Shown piece after piece: positions 20,701 to 30,440 of a stretch of DNA of 64,000 nucleotides (the stretch's first letter is position 1; the number at the start of each line of letters is the position of its first letter). Origin of the DNA: Membranipora membranacea (taxonomy: Eukaryota > Bryozoa > Gymnolaemata > Cheilostomatida > Membraniporidae); NCBI GenBank assembly GCA_914767715.1, contig OU612074.1, positions 4,791,501 through 4,855,500 of the forward strand. The letters are read 5' to 3'. Position numbers and translations under genes: made by a program. The notes below the pieces were generated by a model, which saw nothing but the letters and a program-made list of their open reading frames with translations, was not told the origin of the DNA and made no database searches.

Positions 20701-23700
20701 TGATTGACTTACCTGAACATACCACGTCCAGTAAGAGTCAGGACAACTCTCCACACATATCTGTTTAGTCGGACATCCATTTGTGACGACTGCAGGCCCG
20801 ACCTTAGCGCAGTCAATCAGATCGAAGAAGAAAAGATTAGGCTTGTCTCTGTAAAAAAAGAATTGATACTAATTAACTACATCAGGTTACAAGAATCAAT
20901 TAAAAAAAGTGATTTGAAACCTAAATGAAGTCATAAAGTTGAGTAAACCATTACGATATAGTTAGACTATGTGGCTCTCAGGCTCTTTGGATGGCTAGAG
21001 TTTCTGATGTTATTGGTAATTGGTGCCAGGTGATTGGTGCCGCATGAGTCCCACTGGTGGAGCCTTCAGGTTCTCATGTTGTTTAGTTGGGTAGCATAGG
21101 GGGCCAGGCTGCAATATCTGTACCAGGTTGCTCTCTGTTTGCAGGCAGGTCGGAACACACCTGGGGTCAACCAAACCCCAATGGCAATGAACTGCAGTGG
21201 GATATAGCTGCACATTAATACTCACACATAAGCTCCATATCCACATAAGTTATCCGCCGAGTCTGTGGGATACAGAAGCTTATTTGGATCCCCGTTAGCG
21301 TATGCTACAACAAGTAAAAATAATATAATGTATAATATATACAAATAAATCATACATAAATTCTATCATATCTTAGATTTGTATGTCAGGATGGAGGCAT
21401 CATGGTAGTGATACACCGCAGGTTAGATAGGAGAGGTAGCATCTTCCTCCACAAGTTTAACACAAAAACAACCACTGGCTCTTAGCAGTATGAATAAATA
21501 ACACAATGTCATTATCCGTAATTCTACAGGAGCAACGAAGTAACAACCAAAACCACAATATTGGAATTTGGAACATCTCAGAAAAGTTCATCATTTGTTG
21601 ACAGTAACTCTCCATTAAAAAAACCACATCCCCATTATTTCCTCATCACATCATCGCTTACCATATTGTGTCACTCTTCCATCACAAGTGGAACTGGAGC
21701 CTTTACAAACCTGTGATATTGTAGCCAACACTCGCCTAGTAGTTTGAGCCGTCCAATTTTTTTCAGATTGGTGCAAAATAATCTCAAGTAATAGGAAATC
21801 GATATCCTTTTACAAATATATAGAGGATTTAGATGAACCTGTATTATACAAACTCAGACTACACCGATACTTTGACTTTACCTACGCTACAGTCGACCCG
21901 TAACCCAGACTATATTGTACTTACCCCAGTAGCCCACGACTCCCATACCAAGGAAACAGACCAGGAAGAGGATACAGCATATTATATCAGTACAGCCTCG
22001 ATCCTTTATCGGTCCGTTAAATGTAGGGTCATAATTCTTAGCTTCTCCTGCAAAAAAAAAAGAAATAAATGGATAAGTTGTGATGTTGAGTGATATTGAT
22101 CAATGTTAATCGTAGGGTCGGCAGGGAGTGACTCAAGGGGGAGGATCATAGTCAGCAGGGGAGAGGTGAATTTTTAATAACTCAAGGCTCTACCATATCA
22201 ATGCTCTGGGGAAGATTGGAACCCCACCGGAATTTACCATCCATCATAAATAATTTGCAACTAAATCGAAAATGGCTCACACTTCATATTAATTCCAAAA
22301 TAATTCTCTGTCGTTCCATTGTTGGCTCATCATTCACAACCCTGGACAGGTATAGGCTATATAAAGTCATGTGAGTCCCTACCCGATAATTTAAAACTTG
22401 GCATTCATAATAAATTATCAAGGTTAAAGACTTCCTTCCTTATAGATAGATGTCACTGCACACTATCGAGTATTGGTCTTAACTTCCCTCAACATTTGAG
22501 TTGAGGCAGTAAACACGAAAGTTGTTAAACATTAAACAAAGTCACTGGCAAAGTCAGACTCCGCATAATATTATCACAGAGTAAGGATATATCCTTACTC
22601 TGTGATATTATTTAGATTTAGCTTTGTTTATAATTTCTAAACTTCTTGCCACTTTGTTGGTAGAGCGAAAAGGTGAATCCCTCAAATTAGACATGGTGAG
22701 AAGTTGCGACAGGGCTTCTGCAAGTTTAAGTAAAACGGGTCAATATTGTTCCAGCGCTTCAACATTCCGCCATATACCTAGATCAAGCATGATCCAATTT
22801 GCCTGCATATAGGGTTTGAGGCGTCGGCGGCTCACCAGTAAAATGGGAATGATCGGACTGCGGGCAGATTGGATCAAGCTTGATTTACCAGGATACCCGT
22901 CCCGGTGGTTCAGCGTAACGCCACCCCAATCTATGATGTAACACTCAGTACATGCAAACATCACTACCTGATGGATAATCACTTCTAGAGTAACACATAA
23001 ACTTAGAGCAACAAATCGAAGAAGAGTGCACACCACCACCATCCAGGTAATCTCTATCAAGATACAAGCAATTAGGAAAATCTGTGACAACTATTAGTAA
23101 CTGGTATATTAAATAGCATGATTTGAGCTAGCAGGTATTGAAATGTTTTTGTGTTGTAAGCATGGTTCCTCAGAGTCTGAATGCTTCATACCAGATTTTG
23201 TATGAATAAGTTTACAGTTTTTATTTTTGCAGTATAATTTGCACTCATACCCACATTACGTAGTTAGCATAATCAGAACTTTGATGAATTACCCCCTGAG
23301 ACTATATATATCCATAGTCTCTATTACCCCTAGATGTACTGAGCCTGGAGATGTGGTGAAGGGGTAACCACAATCCACCACATGCAGGCTTTATTTTTCT
23401 AATATTTTTTGCAGTAATTTGTTGGCGTGAGGCAAGAGACAGACACGCAGAGTTATAGTGTAAACATAGACCGTGAGGTCAAACTCCTCCATAGGTTGGG
23501 TCAATGACCTAAAAGAGCCAGAGTTAAGGCAATGCAGGGTCTTCCGTGAAACAAGTTTTCTTTTCAACTTGGATATATAACCTATAACTATTTATGTTAT
23601 TAGTGACCTAACAACCATGAAAAATAATATCTAATCTTTTTTATACTATGAAAGGAGACATCGTTATCAAATCAAACTGATAACGAGCTGTACAAAAGTG

Positions 23701-26700
23701 TGATCAACCTTGATACACCAAACAAAGCAGTCAAACCTCTCACTGGGTGATGGTGAAACAAACATTTGGAGCCAATAATCTTAGATACTATCGGTTGATG
23801 AGGAAGTGTGGAATATAAATATTATATAAATAAGGCCAGTGTTCTTAGTCAGGTGGTGTCAGCTTGCATGTGAGGTAAACGGCATGACTAAGCAAGTTCT
23901 TTTGTGTGTTTTGTGTAAATACCAAGCTGTACTAATGGGAGTGTGTTAGTTAGCTATTTCTGTCAATTGGAGCACCTGTGTACAGGGCTATCGTATCAGG
24001 AAATTCAACTAGTCCAGTGTCATAGATACGTCACTGTCTCCCCATGTGACCCAAACTGGACAGGCTATCTAATCTTCAAGGATTTTACACTCATAAATTT
24101 CTATTGCCTGTTCCAAACAAAACTGAGACCTCAAAAGACAAACACCTCATAACCTTCTACAACAGTGCAGCAGACCCTGGCCGAACTGCTTAACCATAGG
24201 CTAATGCAATTCTTAGTGGTATTGAAATTTCGCAGTCATAGTTTAATTCCAGTATTTGACAGTCAAATTTTAGTACCTTGGCCTCATAGTACAGACAAAT
24301 ATATAAATTAAATTGTTTGCAGTATTCTTATTTATATTTACTTGTGCATTATGAAATAATAATCCATTGACAGCCTTTATACATGCCTAATGATCAATTG
24401 TATCGGCTACAGCATAGCATACAATAGTATGACGTTCAGTATGTAAGACTATTTAACCTTATAGCCAGGCCAAGGGCACTGAAAGTGTTTTCTTTTCTTC
24501 GGTCCGCTGCACTTTTCACTTTTTCAAATCTGCACATAGACCAACTGGAACGATGTATCAGACCAAGGACTCGATTCCATCCATAATCATCATTATGAAG
24601 GTATTTAAACTGGCCAATGACATTAAATCCTTTTCCCCATCACAACAAGACATTGTAACATGGCATCGCTGAGATGATGAGTGTTGATGTTGTGTTCACA
24701 ATAATCGATAAGAGAATTTCTGACCAGATATACTCAACAAGCTCCTTGGTAAACGGCATACCTCAACAGCACAAGACTATAGAGAATGTAAAACGCTGCC
24801 TTGGCTCCTGGCTTAGGATTGTATGAAATGCTAGAGAATCTGGTATGCGGGCGACACTGAAATATTCCGTAGACAATATAACTTACTATATATATATATA
24901 TATCTATCAGATTACGCTGTGTCAGCAGCGGCACTCAACTGATGTCCATCAACATTCAAGTCATCCATCCATCAAGCCATTTCACTGGCTGCTAAAAAGG
25001 CGGGGGGGGGGGGGGGGGGTATTAAAGTGTATATATGATGGCATTAGGTTAGATGGACACGACTTACATCAAAGCGCCCAACAATCTTTGTCCAGATAAT
25101 AGGGTTATTGCCATTTAGTGTTATGCTGCCAGCATATTTTCACACCATCTTGAGACACTGTTAATTCTGTACTGAGTATTGAGCACTAGGCAGGTATGTC
25201 TGTCTGAGGACTGGTAGTCAACCTCTATACAAATTCCTTGATGGCAACATTATAATTCATCAGAGTGTGAAAATGAAGGCAAGCAAATGAAAATGCTAAA
25301 ATAATCCAAACTTACAAACACATAATGATTGATTAATTTCCAAATCAGTGAATTCATCACAGACAAAAGAATGGAAAATGCTTTTCAATATCATCAATAG
25401 AATAATCCTCAGTTTGTGGGATCGATGTGTCAGTGTCCTAGTCAGGGAAGCTTTCCTGTGAGTTATCAACACTAGAAGTTATTATATTGCTAGTAATAAT
25501 CCCTCTTAGGAGGATGAGACATGAATGAATGTAGCCTAGTCTATGATGACAATTTAGTTTCTAGACAACAGCAAAATAAGCTAAAGCTCTATGAAATTTT
25601 TCTCGTTCCTATAACCATCCGGAAGAGTTGCTTATTGAAAATATTTAAAGCAATCAAGTACGCCATGTCATAGCACGGATAATTTTAAGCAGTGACAGTG
25701 TACTAACTCAATATGTCAGGCAAGACTCCAACAAGTCAAGTCAACCTCATCAACAAAGACAACAACACAGAGTAAGGATATATATCCTTACTCTGTGACA
25801 ACAACAAACACCTAGTGTACTTCCTGTGAGGATAATTAGGCGCTGTCGAGGTGAGTCAGCAGGTAACTTATTGATTAGATCACATCACAGAACAACAGCA
25901 TATGATTAAAAACACAAGACGGAGCACGTACCATTCTTATTATCTGACCACGCCTCGCCGCCACGCTTTTTATCTATTTAAAAGAACAGCAGACACTTTA
26001 GATTACTCATTGCAAAATTGAACTGGTGGCCTCAAAAGGAATTTTACTTCTACTTTTAAGTGTGAAGACATGCGAGGCGAGATCTAAAATGGTTTTGGGA
26101 ATATGGCGTGGCACTTCAATTCAGTGTTAACAGTGCCATCATTATGGTGAACACAGATTTACTTGATATATTGCCGAACATACAACATCAGTGAGGAACT
26201 GAAAGGAATACCTATTCAGCTTTGACTGGAGTATCCATAGGTTTATGCTGTATCAGTTTGACACTAACATATCATCTTGTTGGAAAGCGCCATGGTCACT
26301 CAACGCAGACAACAATATAAATGATAACTACTAACACAGTAAGTACACACTACTATTTGATGGTGAATTGATACCTATCCTGATATGTTTTGTTGTTTAG
26401 CCTAGCTGACATTTAGGCCTTAAGGCAGTTGAGTTCCTTCTTTTTGGCAATGATGAACCTGTCGCATCATATCACTGCCTCTAATAGTTACTGTCACACT
26501 GAGTGACAGCTGTACTCACCATATTTATTATCCCCAGAGCCTTCTCCACCTTTAGATGTCTCTGAACTCTCAACCTTGGAATCAGAGCCACCCATCTTTA
26601 CTCAGAATGAGGCAGTAGTAATTAGTCCAGCTGATTCTCCAAGGCAAACAGCAATGTGAACGATATTCCCTGGTCTCGTTTCTTTTCACACTGTTTAGAG

Positions 26701-29071
26701 TTTTCAATGGACTTATTGAAATATGAACAAAACAAGACCTAGAATAGCATGCAGAAGTATTGCTGTTCATTGGCCAGCAAGCACCTGTTTGTTTATTGGT
26801 TGCTGAGTATTGGGAAATCACTCACCCAATAATATTTCTGGAAATAAATCACATGCTTTGTATCTTAAATGCCATATCTGAAGAATAATATTTCTCGTTC
26901 AGAAATTAATTACCTGATTTGACTTTCCTTCATTGCCGTGCATTTTCAGTATTCCTTTGTATACTATTGGATATCAAGTCAAAATTTCTATGAAAAATTA
27001 CTTTGGTATGAATCTCACATTTGGAGTTTTCTTCTCAGGTCAGTAATAACAAGAATTGAACTGGGAATTCCGGAATGAAGTTGCATTGTGGGATTGTTAT
27101 GAATGCTCCCTATTCTGTCAATTTAAGATAAAGTAGATGAAATATAATTGTGACAATCACACTTGTTTCCTCTCCCTTTTATACAGGATTATGATCATAG
27201 GAGCTTCAATAACCGCATTATTACTATAACAAGTTTGTTCCTGTGAATGCGGAGGAATACCTTGAATAACCGAGTAACCGAATAACCGAGTTTTGCACAG
27301 TTTTGTACCGCCACAACATCAGGCTATGAGTTACAGTCTCAACAACAACAACTCTAGGTACCGTAGTTATATAATTGAAGGTCGTATTTGAGGAAAGCCT
27401 TTTTTTGTAGCTGACCCACTATTTGTTTCCTGGTGTATTGCACCTAAGAGGTAATACAAACTATCATTACCTTTGTATTCCTAGATTGCACACGTTGGCC
27501 ACGCAAACTCACATGATACAGATATAAGCTGTGTCTGTCCACGTTTATCATTTTATAAGTCACCTTCATTTATAAGTCTTGTGACTTAATTACGAGGTAT
27601 TATGGCATATACTAATTCACCATAAAATTTCCGAAGTATTTGCAGCAGACAAAATATCCCATATAATATATAACGATGACAAATGTGGAGAACATTTTGA
27701 GTGTGTTTAGGTTCTTGTGCTTATGAGTCTTTTTAATTTGTAGATCTACAGACCTGACAGTTCTGGCGCAATATGAGTAATAAACAAGAGGATTTCCAAG
27801 GAAGAGATCACCTCAAAAGCTCTCATGACCAGAGTGGAGATATGAGAAATTTAATCCTTGTTTTTCTTACCCAGCTTACTTACCTGTTGTACTATACTTC
27901 ACAATCAAAAGTTTGATGTTCATAGGAACATCACAGTTGAATATACAATTGGCCGCGCTTCTCTTATAGATATGAAGATTTGCGACCCAGTAAGTCAACA
28001 ACTCTTGAGTTACGAGGCTCTTATTTGATCCCATAAAGATAAGTATGCCTTTGTAGGATGTGGTGATCTGATCTGCAAGTTTATAGATATTTACGCTCTG
28101 CTCTACTTGTTCATCTCTAGATCAAGTTTAATCCAATTGCCTGCATTCTAGTTGCTCCCTTCCACTGCGTGGCCAGTGGATCGGGAGTGATGCTACTTGG
28201 TCTACTTCCTCCCATACCTATTTCAGCCAATAGGCAGTTTAGAAAAAAATCTGATTTTTTTTAAGTTCTGCATGTAAACCGAATGACATTTTCTTGCCAC
28301 GCAAGTAGGATAGCTAGCGAAATTTGCTTTAGTCTTTAACAAAAAATTTGACATTTTATCTTTTTCCCTGATCGAACACTTCACTTCACTTCAACAACCT
28401 TACTTTATTTTAGGGCAGCATTCAGTTGAGGGTATGTGGGCTTCTCTTGGTGACAAAAACCACCATAATACTGCATGCCACCTTACACCTCATCGAACCG
28501 CAACAATATATTCAAATCTAAGTTCTCATGCTGATGCCAAGGCATGAAAACTGTCAAATCCGCTGTCACAAAATCTCTTCTTAGCCACCTTTAGATCGCA
28601 TAACACCATTTTATTCTCGACCAACTAAGCCAACCATCACTTCCCGTATCCCTACTAGCCGCAAAACCAACTAACAAAGTCCGATATGAGTGGAGTAGCT
28701 CCTCTCCTCATCTAGATAACTTACCATATTATTCTATCTCTGATAACTTACTGCATATCCCTGTCATTGATAAGTTACCCTACTTTCCTCTCACTAACTT
28801 ACCTTACGTTCCTCTCACAGATAACTCCCCATACTTTTCTCTAATACATAACTTACCCTATTTCCCTGTCACTAATAAATTACCCTACTTTTCTCTCGAT
28901 CACAGATAACTTACCATATTTGCCTGACGTATCCGCAGGAGTTTTCTCGTGCTCATACAGATACTGAGTAGACTTGTCGTTATACTCCGAGTCGTCCGGT
29001 GACACCGCCTGCTGACCTTTCTTCCCTTTTTTCTTTCCCTTCTTTCCTTTTTTCTGCATCTCCATATCCAT
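8714..29071 (-). CDS. SLC44A2-like: Choline-transporter-like protein, SLC44 family (CTL2-like)
   Basis: Exons: 29071-28915, 25973-25932, 22047-21925, 21304-21226, 20848-20713, 20205-20109, 19043-18945, 18368-18221, 17589-17506, 17190-17078, 16818-16596, 16186-15985, 15651-15637, 15207-15151, 14790-14695, 13871-13714, 12869-12671, 12343-12270, 11832-11762, 10905-10805 or 9792-9695, 9210-9126, 8823-8714. Phases agree and the total is 821-822 aa (vertebrate CTL2 about 706). Diagnostic strings include [20 protein letters not shown] before the first membrane segment, [56 protein letters not shown] and [16 protein letters not shown] near the C-terminus. The family consists of multi-pass transporters of choline and ethanolamine in plasma membrane and mitochondria. 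The large loop after the first membrane segment carries NxS/T sites. The extra length lies mainly in the N-terminus and this loop. Exon 25973-25932 may be optional. Confidence 0.93.
9126..9210 (-). CDS. SLC44 exon encoding the last membrane segment
   Basis: The exon reads [19 protein letters not shown] followed by AVDTLFLCF, which corresponds to the last membrane helix of CTL proteins. It is the common acceptor exon for both alternative upstream exons (10905-10805 and 9792-9695), since both donors are phase 0. Confidence 0.9.
9597..9684. repeat. 12-bp minisatellite with hairpin units
   Basis: Repeats of GACATCATGTCT (about five copies) are bracketed by two copies of TCCCTACTGGGAGAT, each nearly self-complementary. 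It lies in the SLC44 intron immediately after (minus strand) the donor site of the alternative exon 9792-9695, within about 10 bp of it. Such a position could affect splicing of that exon; this is inference. Confidence 0.8.
9695..9792 (-). CDS. SLC44 alternative exon B
   Basis: It starts at phase 1 and ends at phase 0. It encodes [20 protein letters not shown], then a loop ending LNYYFIPII. The exon at 10905-10805 has the same phases and encodes the same part of the protein with a different sequence ([16 protein letters not shown], ending LNYFFVPII). The two differ in length by three bases. Including both would shift the frame, because each starts at phase 1 and ends at phase 0, so they should be used alternatively. 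This segment spans a membrane helix and the following external loop in the family. Confidence 0.85.
10218..10313. mobile_element. Palindromic MITE, family A
   Basis: It is bounded by CTAGATAAAG and CTTGATCTAG and has the interior TTTGCCTGTATTCAGAGTTGCTCC of the family (given here in part). It is a non-autonomous DNA element in an SLC44 intron. The mirrored interior AAATTCAGGCAAAT supports the foldback structure. Confidence 0.7.
10805..10905 (-). CDS. SLC44 alternative exon A
   Basis: It has acceptor CACAG and donor GTAAGT, and starts at phase 1 and ends at phase 0. It encodes a hydrophobic helix rich in Phe ([15 protein letters not shown]), then an acidic loop and LNYFFVPII. Vertebrate CTL2 has a similar Phe-rich run here. 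It is the partner of exon 9792-9695 and appears to be an ancient exon duplication, since only the LNY(F/Y)F(V/I)PII end is closely alike. Confidence 0.87.
12864..13100. repeat. 32-bp minisatellite made of a splice-acceptor copy
   Basis: About eight copies of a unit GGTAGCTGTCAAATATATAA plus about 12 bases extend from the 3' splice site of the SLC44 exon 12869-12671. Read on the minus strand, each unit repeats TTGACAG/CTACC, which is the real acceptor plus the first bases of the exon. The upstream copies therefore provide up to seven decoy acceptor-like sites. The frame stays open through much of the array. Confidence 0.85.
14411..14670. mobile_element. MITE, family B (GGGGG-TIR)
   Basis: A 260-bp element with about 20-bp inverted ends: left GGGGGTCTTTCAATTAGAAA, right complement GGGGGTATTTCAATTAGAAA. 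The interior is full of GAGCGATTTG/CGCTCAGTCA type short inverted motifs. It has no coding capacity. It lies in an SLC44 intron. A truncated copy lies at 36494-36718 inside the P-type transposon. No clear target duplication was seen. Confidence 0.8.
15313..15427. mobile_element. Foldback element, family C
   Basis: The left arm TTCTGCCCAGATTGCTGGTAG and the right arm containing GTCACTACCAGTGACC (parts shown) are inverted relative to each other. It shares these arms with 17821-17953 and 19868-19936. It lies in an SLC44 intron and is non-coding. Confidence 0.6.
15637..15651 (-). CDS. SLC44 15-nt microexon
   Basis: The exon reads CTGGGTGGTCCAAAG (LGGPK), with acceptor TTACCTAAG and donor GTAAGAAG. 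Both neighbours (16186-15985 ending phase 0 and 15207-15151 starting phase 0) also join directly, so the microexon can be skipped without frame change. It falls in a variable extracellular loop. Confidence 0.55.
16375..16570 (-). mobile_element. tRNA-derived SINE, family 2
   Basis: On the minus strand the head reads TTAGTTAGAGTGCCGG (A-box-like), and then about 25 bases on GGGTTTGAATCCC (B box), as in a tRNA-derived polymerase III promoter. The body GGGTCAGAAAATCCCC and CACACCTG motif recur at 21010-21195. It ends about 25 bp from an SLC44 exon donor. Confidence 0.65.
17821..17953. mobile_element. Foldback element, family C (second copy)
   Basis: It contains CTCTGCGCCGATTGCTAGTG and, inverted, GTCACTACCAGCAATCCCC, the arms of family C. 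It also has an internal GGTGGGCTGGGGTGTGGTTG segment (20 bases shown). It is non-coding and in an SLC44 intron. Confidence 0.55.
18763..18861. mobile_element. Foldback element (palindromic, about 99 bp)
   Basis: The left arm CACAGGCCTTCTGTGGTTGG continues into TGCAAGTCCAGTGGTCGAGG. The right arm is its near-complement and ends CTGAAGGCCTGTG. The loop is about 15 bases. A related CCAGTGGTCGAG arm occurs at 35913-36026. It is intronic in SLC44 and has no coding capacity. Confidence 0.7.
19868..19936. mobile_element. Palindromic MITE, family C (shortest copy)
   Basis: It starts GCTCAAACTCTGCCCG and ends CGGGCAGAATTGAGC. The inner arms GGTAGTGGAATT and AATACCACTACC meet at a short centre. This 69-bp copy shows the family's palindromic form most clearly. 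It is intronic in SLC44. Confidence 0.7.
20496..20574 (-). other. Possible optional SLC44 exon
   Basis: A 79-nt stretch with AG acceptor and GTAATG donor reads (C)[18 protein letters not shown] and ends LLQAVLT at phase 0. It fits only if the preceding exon uses an alternative donor (GTATGT at 20722) in place of GTAAGT at 20712. Skipping it also preserves frame (WTWYVQ joined to FGKEQ). I cannot tell which form is normal. Confidence 0.3.
21010..21195 (-). mobile_element. Decayed SINE, family 2
   Basis: It shares CAGGTCGGAACACACCTG and GGGGTCAACCAAACCCC type blocks, and the GAACTGCAGTGGGAT end, with the SINE at 16375-16570. The tRNA-like head is poorly kept. It lies immediately next to the SLC44 exon 21304-21226. 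Confidence 0.5.
22575..22604. mobile_element. Miniature 30-bp perfect palindrome, copy 2
   Basis: CACAGAGTAAGGATA is followed by its exact complement TATCCTTACTCTGTG. It is flanked by exact 7-bp direct repeats ATATTAT at 568-574 and 605-611 (22-kb numbering). It lies in the long SLC44 intron between 22047 and 25932. The structure is that of an insertion with target-site duplication and no internal sequence. Confidence 0.8.
22778..22886. mobile_element. Palindromic MITE, family A
   Basis: The left end is CTAGATCAAGCATGATCCAA and the right end is ATTGGATCAAGCTTGAT, inverted. The interior GGCGTCGGCGGCTCACCAGT matches the copy at 1503-1592. About 105 bp, non-coding, in an SLC44 intron. Confidence 0.75.
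23100..25760. other. Long SLC44 intron, no gene seen
   Basis: This is part of the intron between 22047 and 25932. It contains a short (TA)n run near 24886-24903 and an 18-base G run at 25002-25019. The other open frames are short and unsupported. Confidence 0.5.
25766..25797. mobile_element. Miniature 32-bp perfect palindrome, copy 3
   Basis: CACAGAGTAAGGATAT is followed by its exact complement. It is flanked by exact 7-bp direct repeats ACAACAA (25759-25765 and 25798-25804). Its ends are the same as the 30-bp copy at 22575, with two extra central bases. It is intronic in SLC44. Confidence 0.8.
26520..26595 (-). CDS. SLC44 alternative first coding exon
   Basis: It opens with ATG and reads [20 protein letters not shown] then GDNKY, with donor ATG/GTGAGT at phase 1. 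That is the same phase and nearly the same ending (KYG) as the upstream first exon 29071-28915. It is hydrophilic, as CTL cytosolic N-termini are. It joins either 25973-25932 or 22047-21925. It implies an internal promoter between 26.6 and 28.9 kb. Confidence 0.75.
28117..28200. mobile_element. MITE, family A (partial)
   Basis: CTAGATCAAGTTTAATCCAA then TTGCCTGCATTCTAGTTGCT, followed by CCACTGCGTGGCCAGTGGAT, the family A centre. The right arm is lost after GGGAGTGA. It lies in the first SLC44 intron. Confidence 0.7.
28915..29071 (-). CDS. SLC44 first coding exon (long form)
   Basis: It starts ATG with a lysine/glycine-rich stretch ([15 protein letters not shown]) and ends DTSGKY(G) at donor ATG/GTAAGT, phase 1. 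It is longer and more basic than the alternative first exon at 26595-26520. The basic run may bind acidic lipid or act in sorting; this is inference. Confidence 0.8.
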
Positions 29072-30440
29072 AATTGATGTGTGAATTAGCTACACAACTC
29101 ACAAGAACATCAATTAATATGTCTATTCTGACCTAGAACAAGTTTGATCCAATTGCCTGCATTCCTGTTCCTCCCTTCCACTGGTCACGTGACCAGTGGA
29201 TCGGGAGCGACTCGGAATGCAGGCAAATGGACCAAACTTGGTCTAATTCTGACCCGACTCACACGGCTCTTACTGCACTGACTTCCTCACTGAACAAATT
29301 AACTCAATGAAGACGAAGTTCCTTGGTTAACTGAAGCTATTTTTGCTGAGTTGTCTGCTTCTAAAGAGCTTATACTATAATACAGCTCAATGATGTGTGA
29401 ATAGGCACATCTCTGTTTGACTTGCTACGATGCTAAGGGGTTCAGTACTCTGAATACACAGTATAGCCAAACATCCTCTTCAACAGTTTTACTGCCCCCC
29501 TTTTGTTATCTTAGATAAAGCTCATTCTGTTGTTGTGACGTTATGTTATCTGTAGATGTTACTGGGCAATAGCAAAGTTAGACAAGGTACCATAATATGA
29601 TAAATATGTCGAAATCGTACCTTTACGTGTGAACAAGTCAACAAACACCACATTTGTCTGTTAGTTCTAGATTTATCTTATCAGCTCGTATGTCAAACAA
29701 GGAAAAGATGTACTCTACTTCAACCTGGGAGGGATCAGACTTTATTATTTGAGGTGCAGTCCATTGATATCTTATGTAGGATTGATCCCTATAACATGGG
29801 TTGACAAATTCAACTAAATATTTGCCTAGGGCCCTAGGATGATCTCAATCGAAACAATCTCTTCATATAAATACCAAAACTGACATCTAGCCAATGTCAG
29901 GCCGATTCTAAATCTTTCTTTTTAATTTTGATATTGTCCCATATTTTTAATTGAATCTTTTAACAAGGAAGTACCACGATAAGAATTCATGCAAAGGTCT
30001 CTTGATAACAATATTGGTGTAAGCGTAGTCATATCAGATAGGAATTATCCTTTCTTGACACCGCATCAAACGGCTGACTCCCCTACAGCATAAAAAATCA
30101 ACCAACTTCCAAGTATACTCTACCACTACCAGCATGATGGAATTAGTTTACGATTATGTATAGATAGTAAGGTTTCCTCATTGGGCTAAGCTGTTAATTT
30201 CAGGGGCGGTGTCTGTCAGCCCGACTAATTCATGCACCTACGCTCCTGTCCTCAAGGTTTGTTTCCTCAATTATCTTATACATATACTCAAGTCTTATAA
30301 GATTTTATGATTCTTTATTTCCTCTGATCCTATCTTATCTAATCAAACAGTGCAGGTTATTAACTGGATATTATTACAGGGTTATTATTCCTTTATTGGA
30401 CAAGGTGGATAGTCTATAACCTGAGAACAATCCTCAACAA
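29072..30440. other. Upstream region of SLC44, no gene seen
   Basis: This should contain the promoter of the long SLC44 transcript (minus strand). It holds a well-kept family A MITE at 29133-29246. No coding exon could be supported. Confidence 0.45.
29133..29246. mobile_element. MITE, family A (best-preserved copy)
   Basis: About 113 bp with clear foldback symmetry. CTAGAACAAGTTTGATCC and GGACCAAACTTGGTCTA are the ends, TTGCCTGCATTCC and GGAATGCAGGCAAAT the inner arms, and CCACTGGTCACGTGACCAGTGG (22 bases, centred on CACGTG) the perfect palindromic middle. It lies 60 bp upstream of the SLC44 long-form start codon. Confidence 0.85.
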
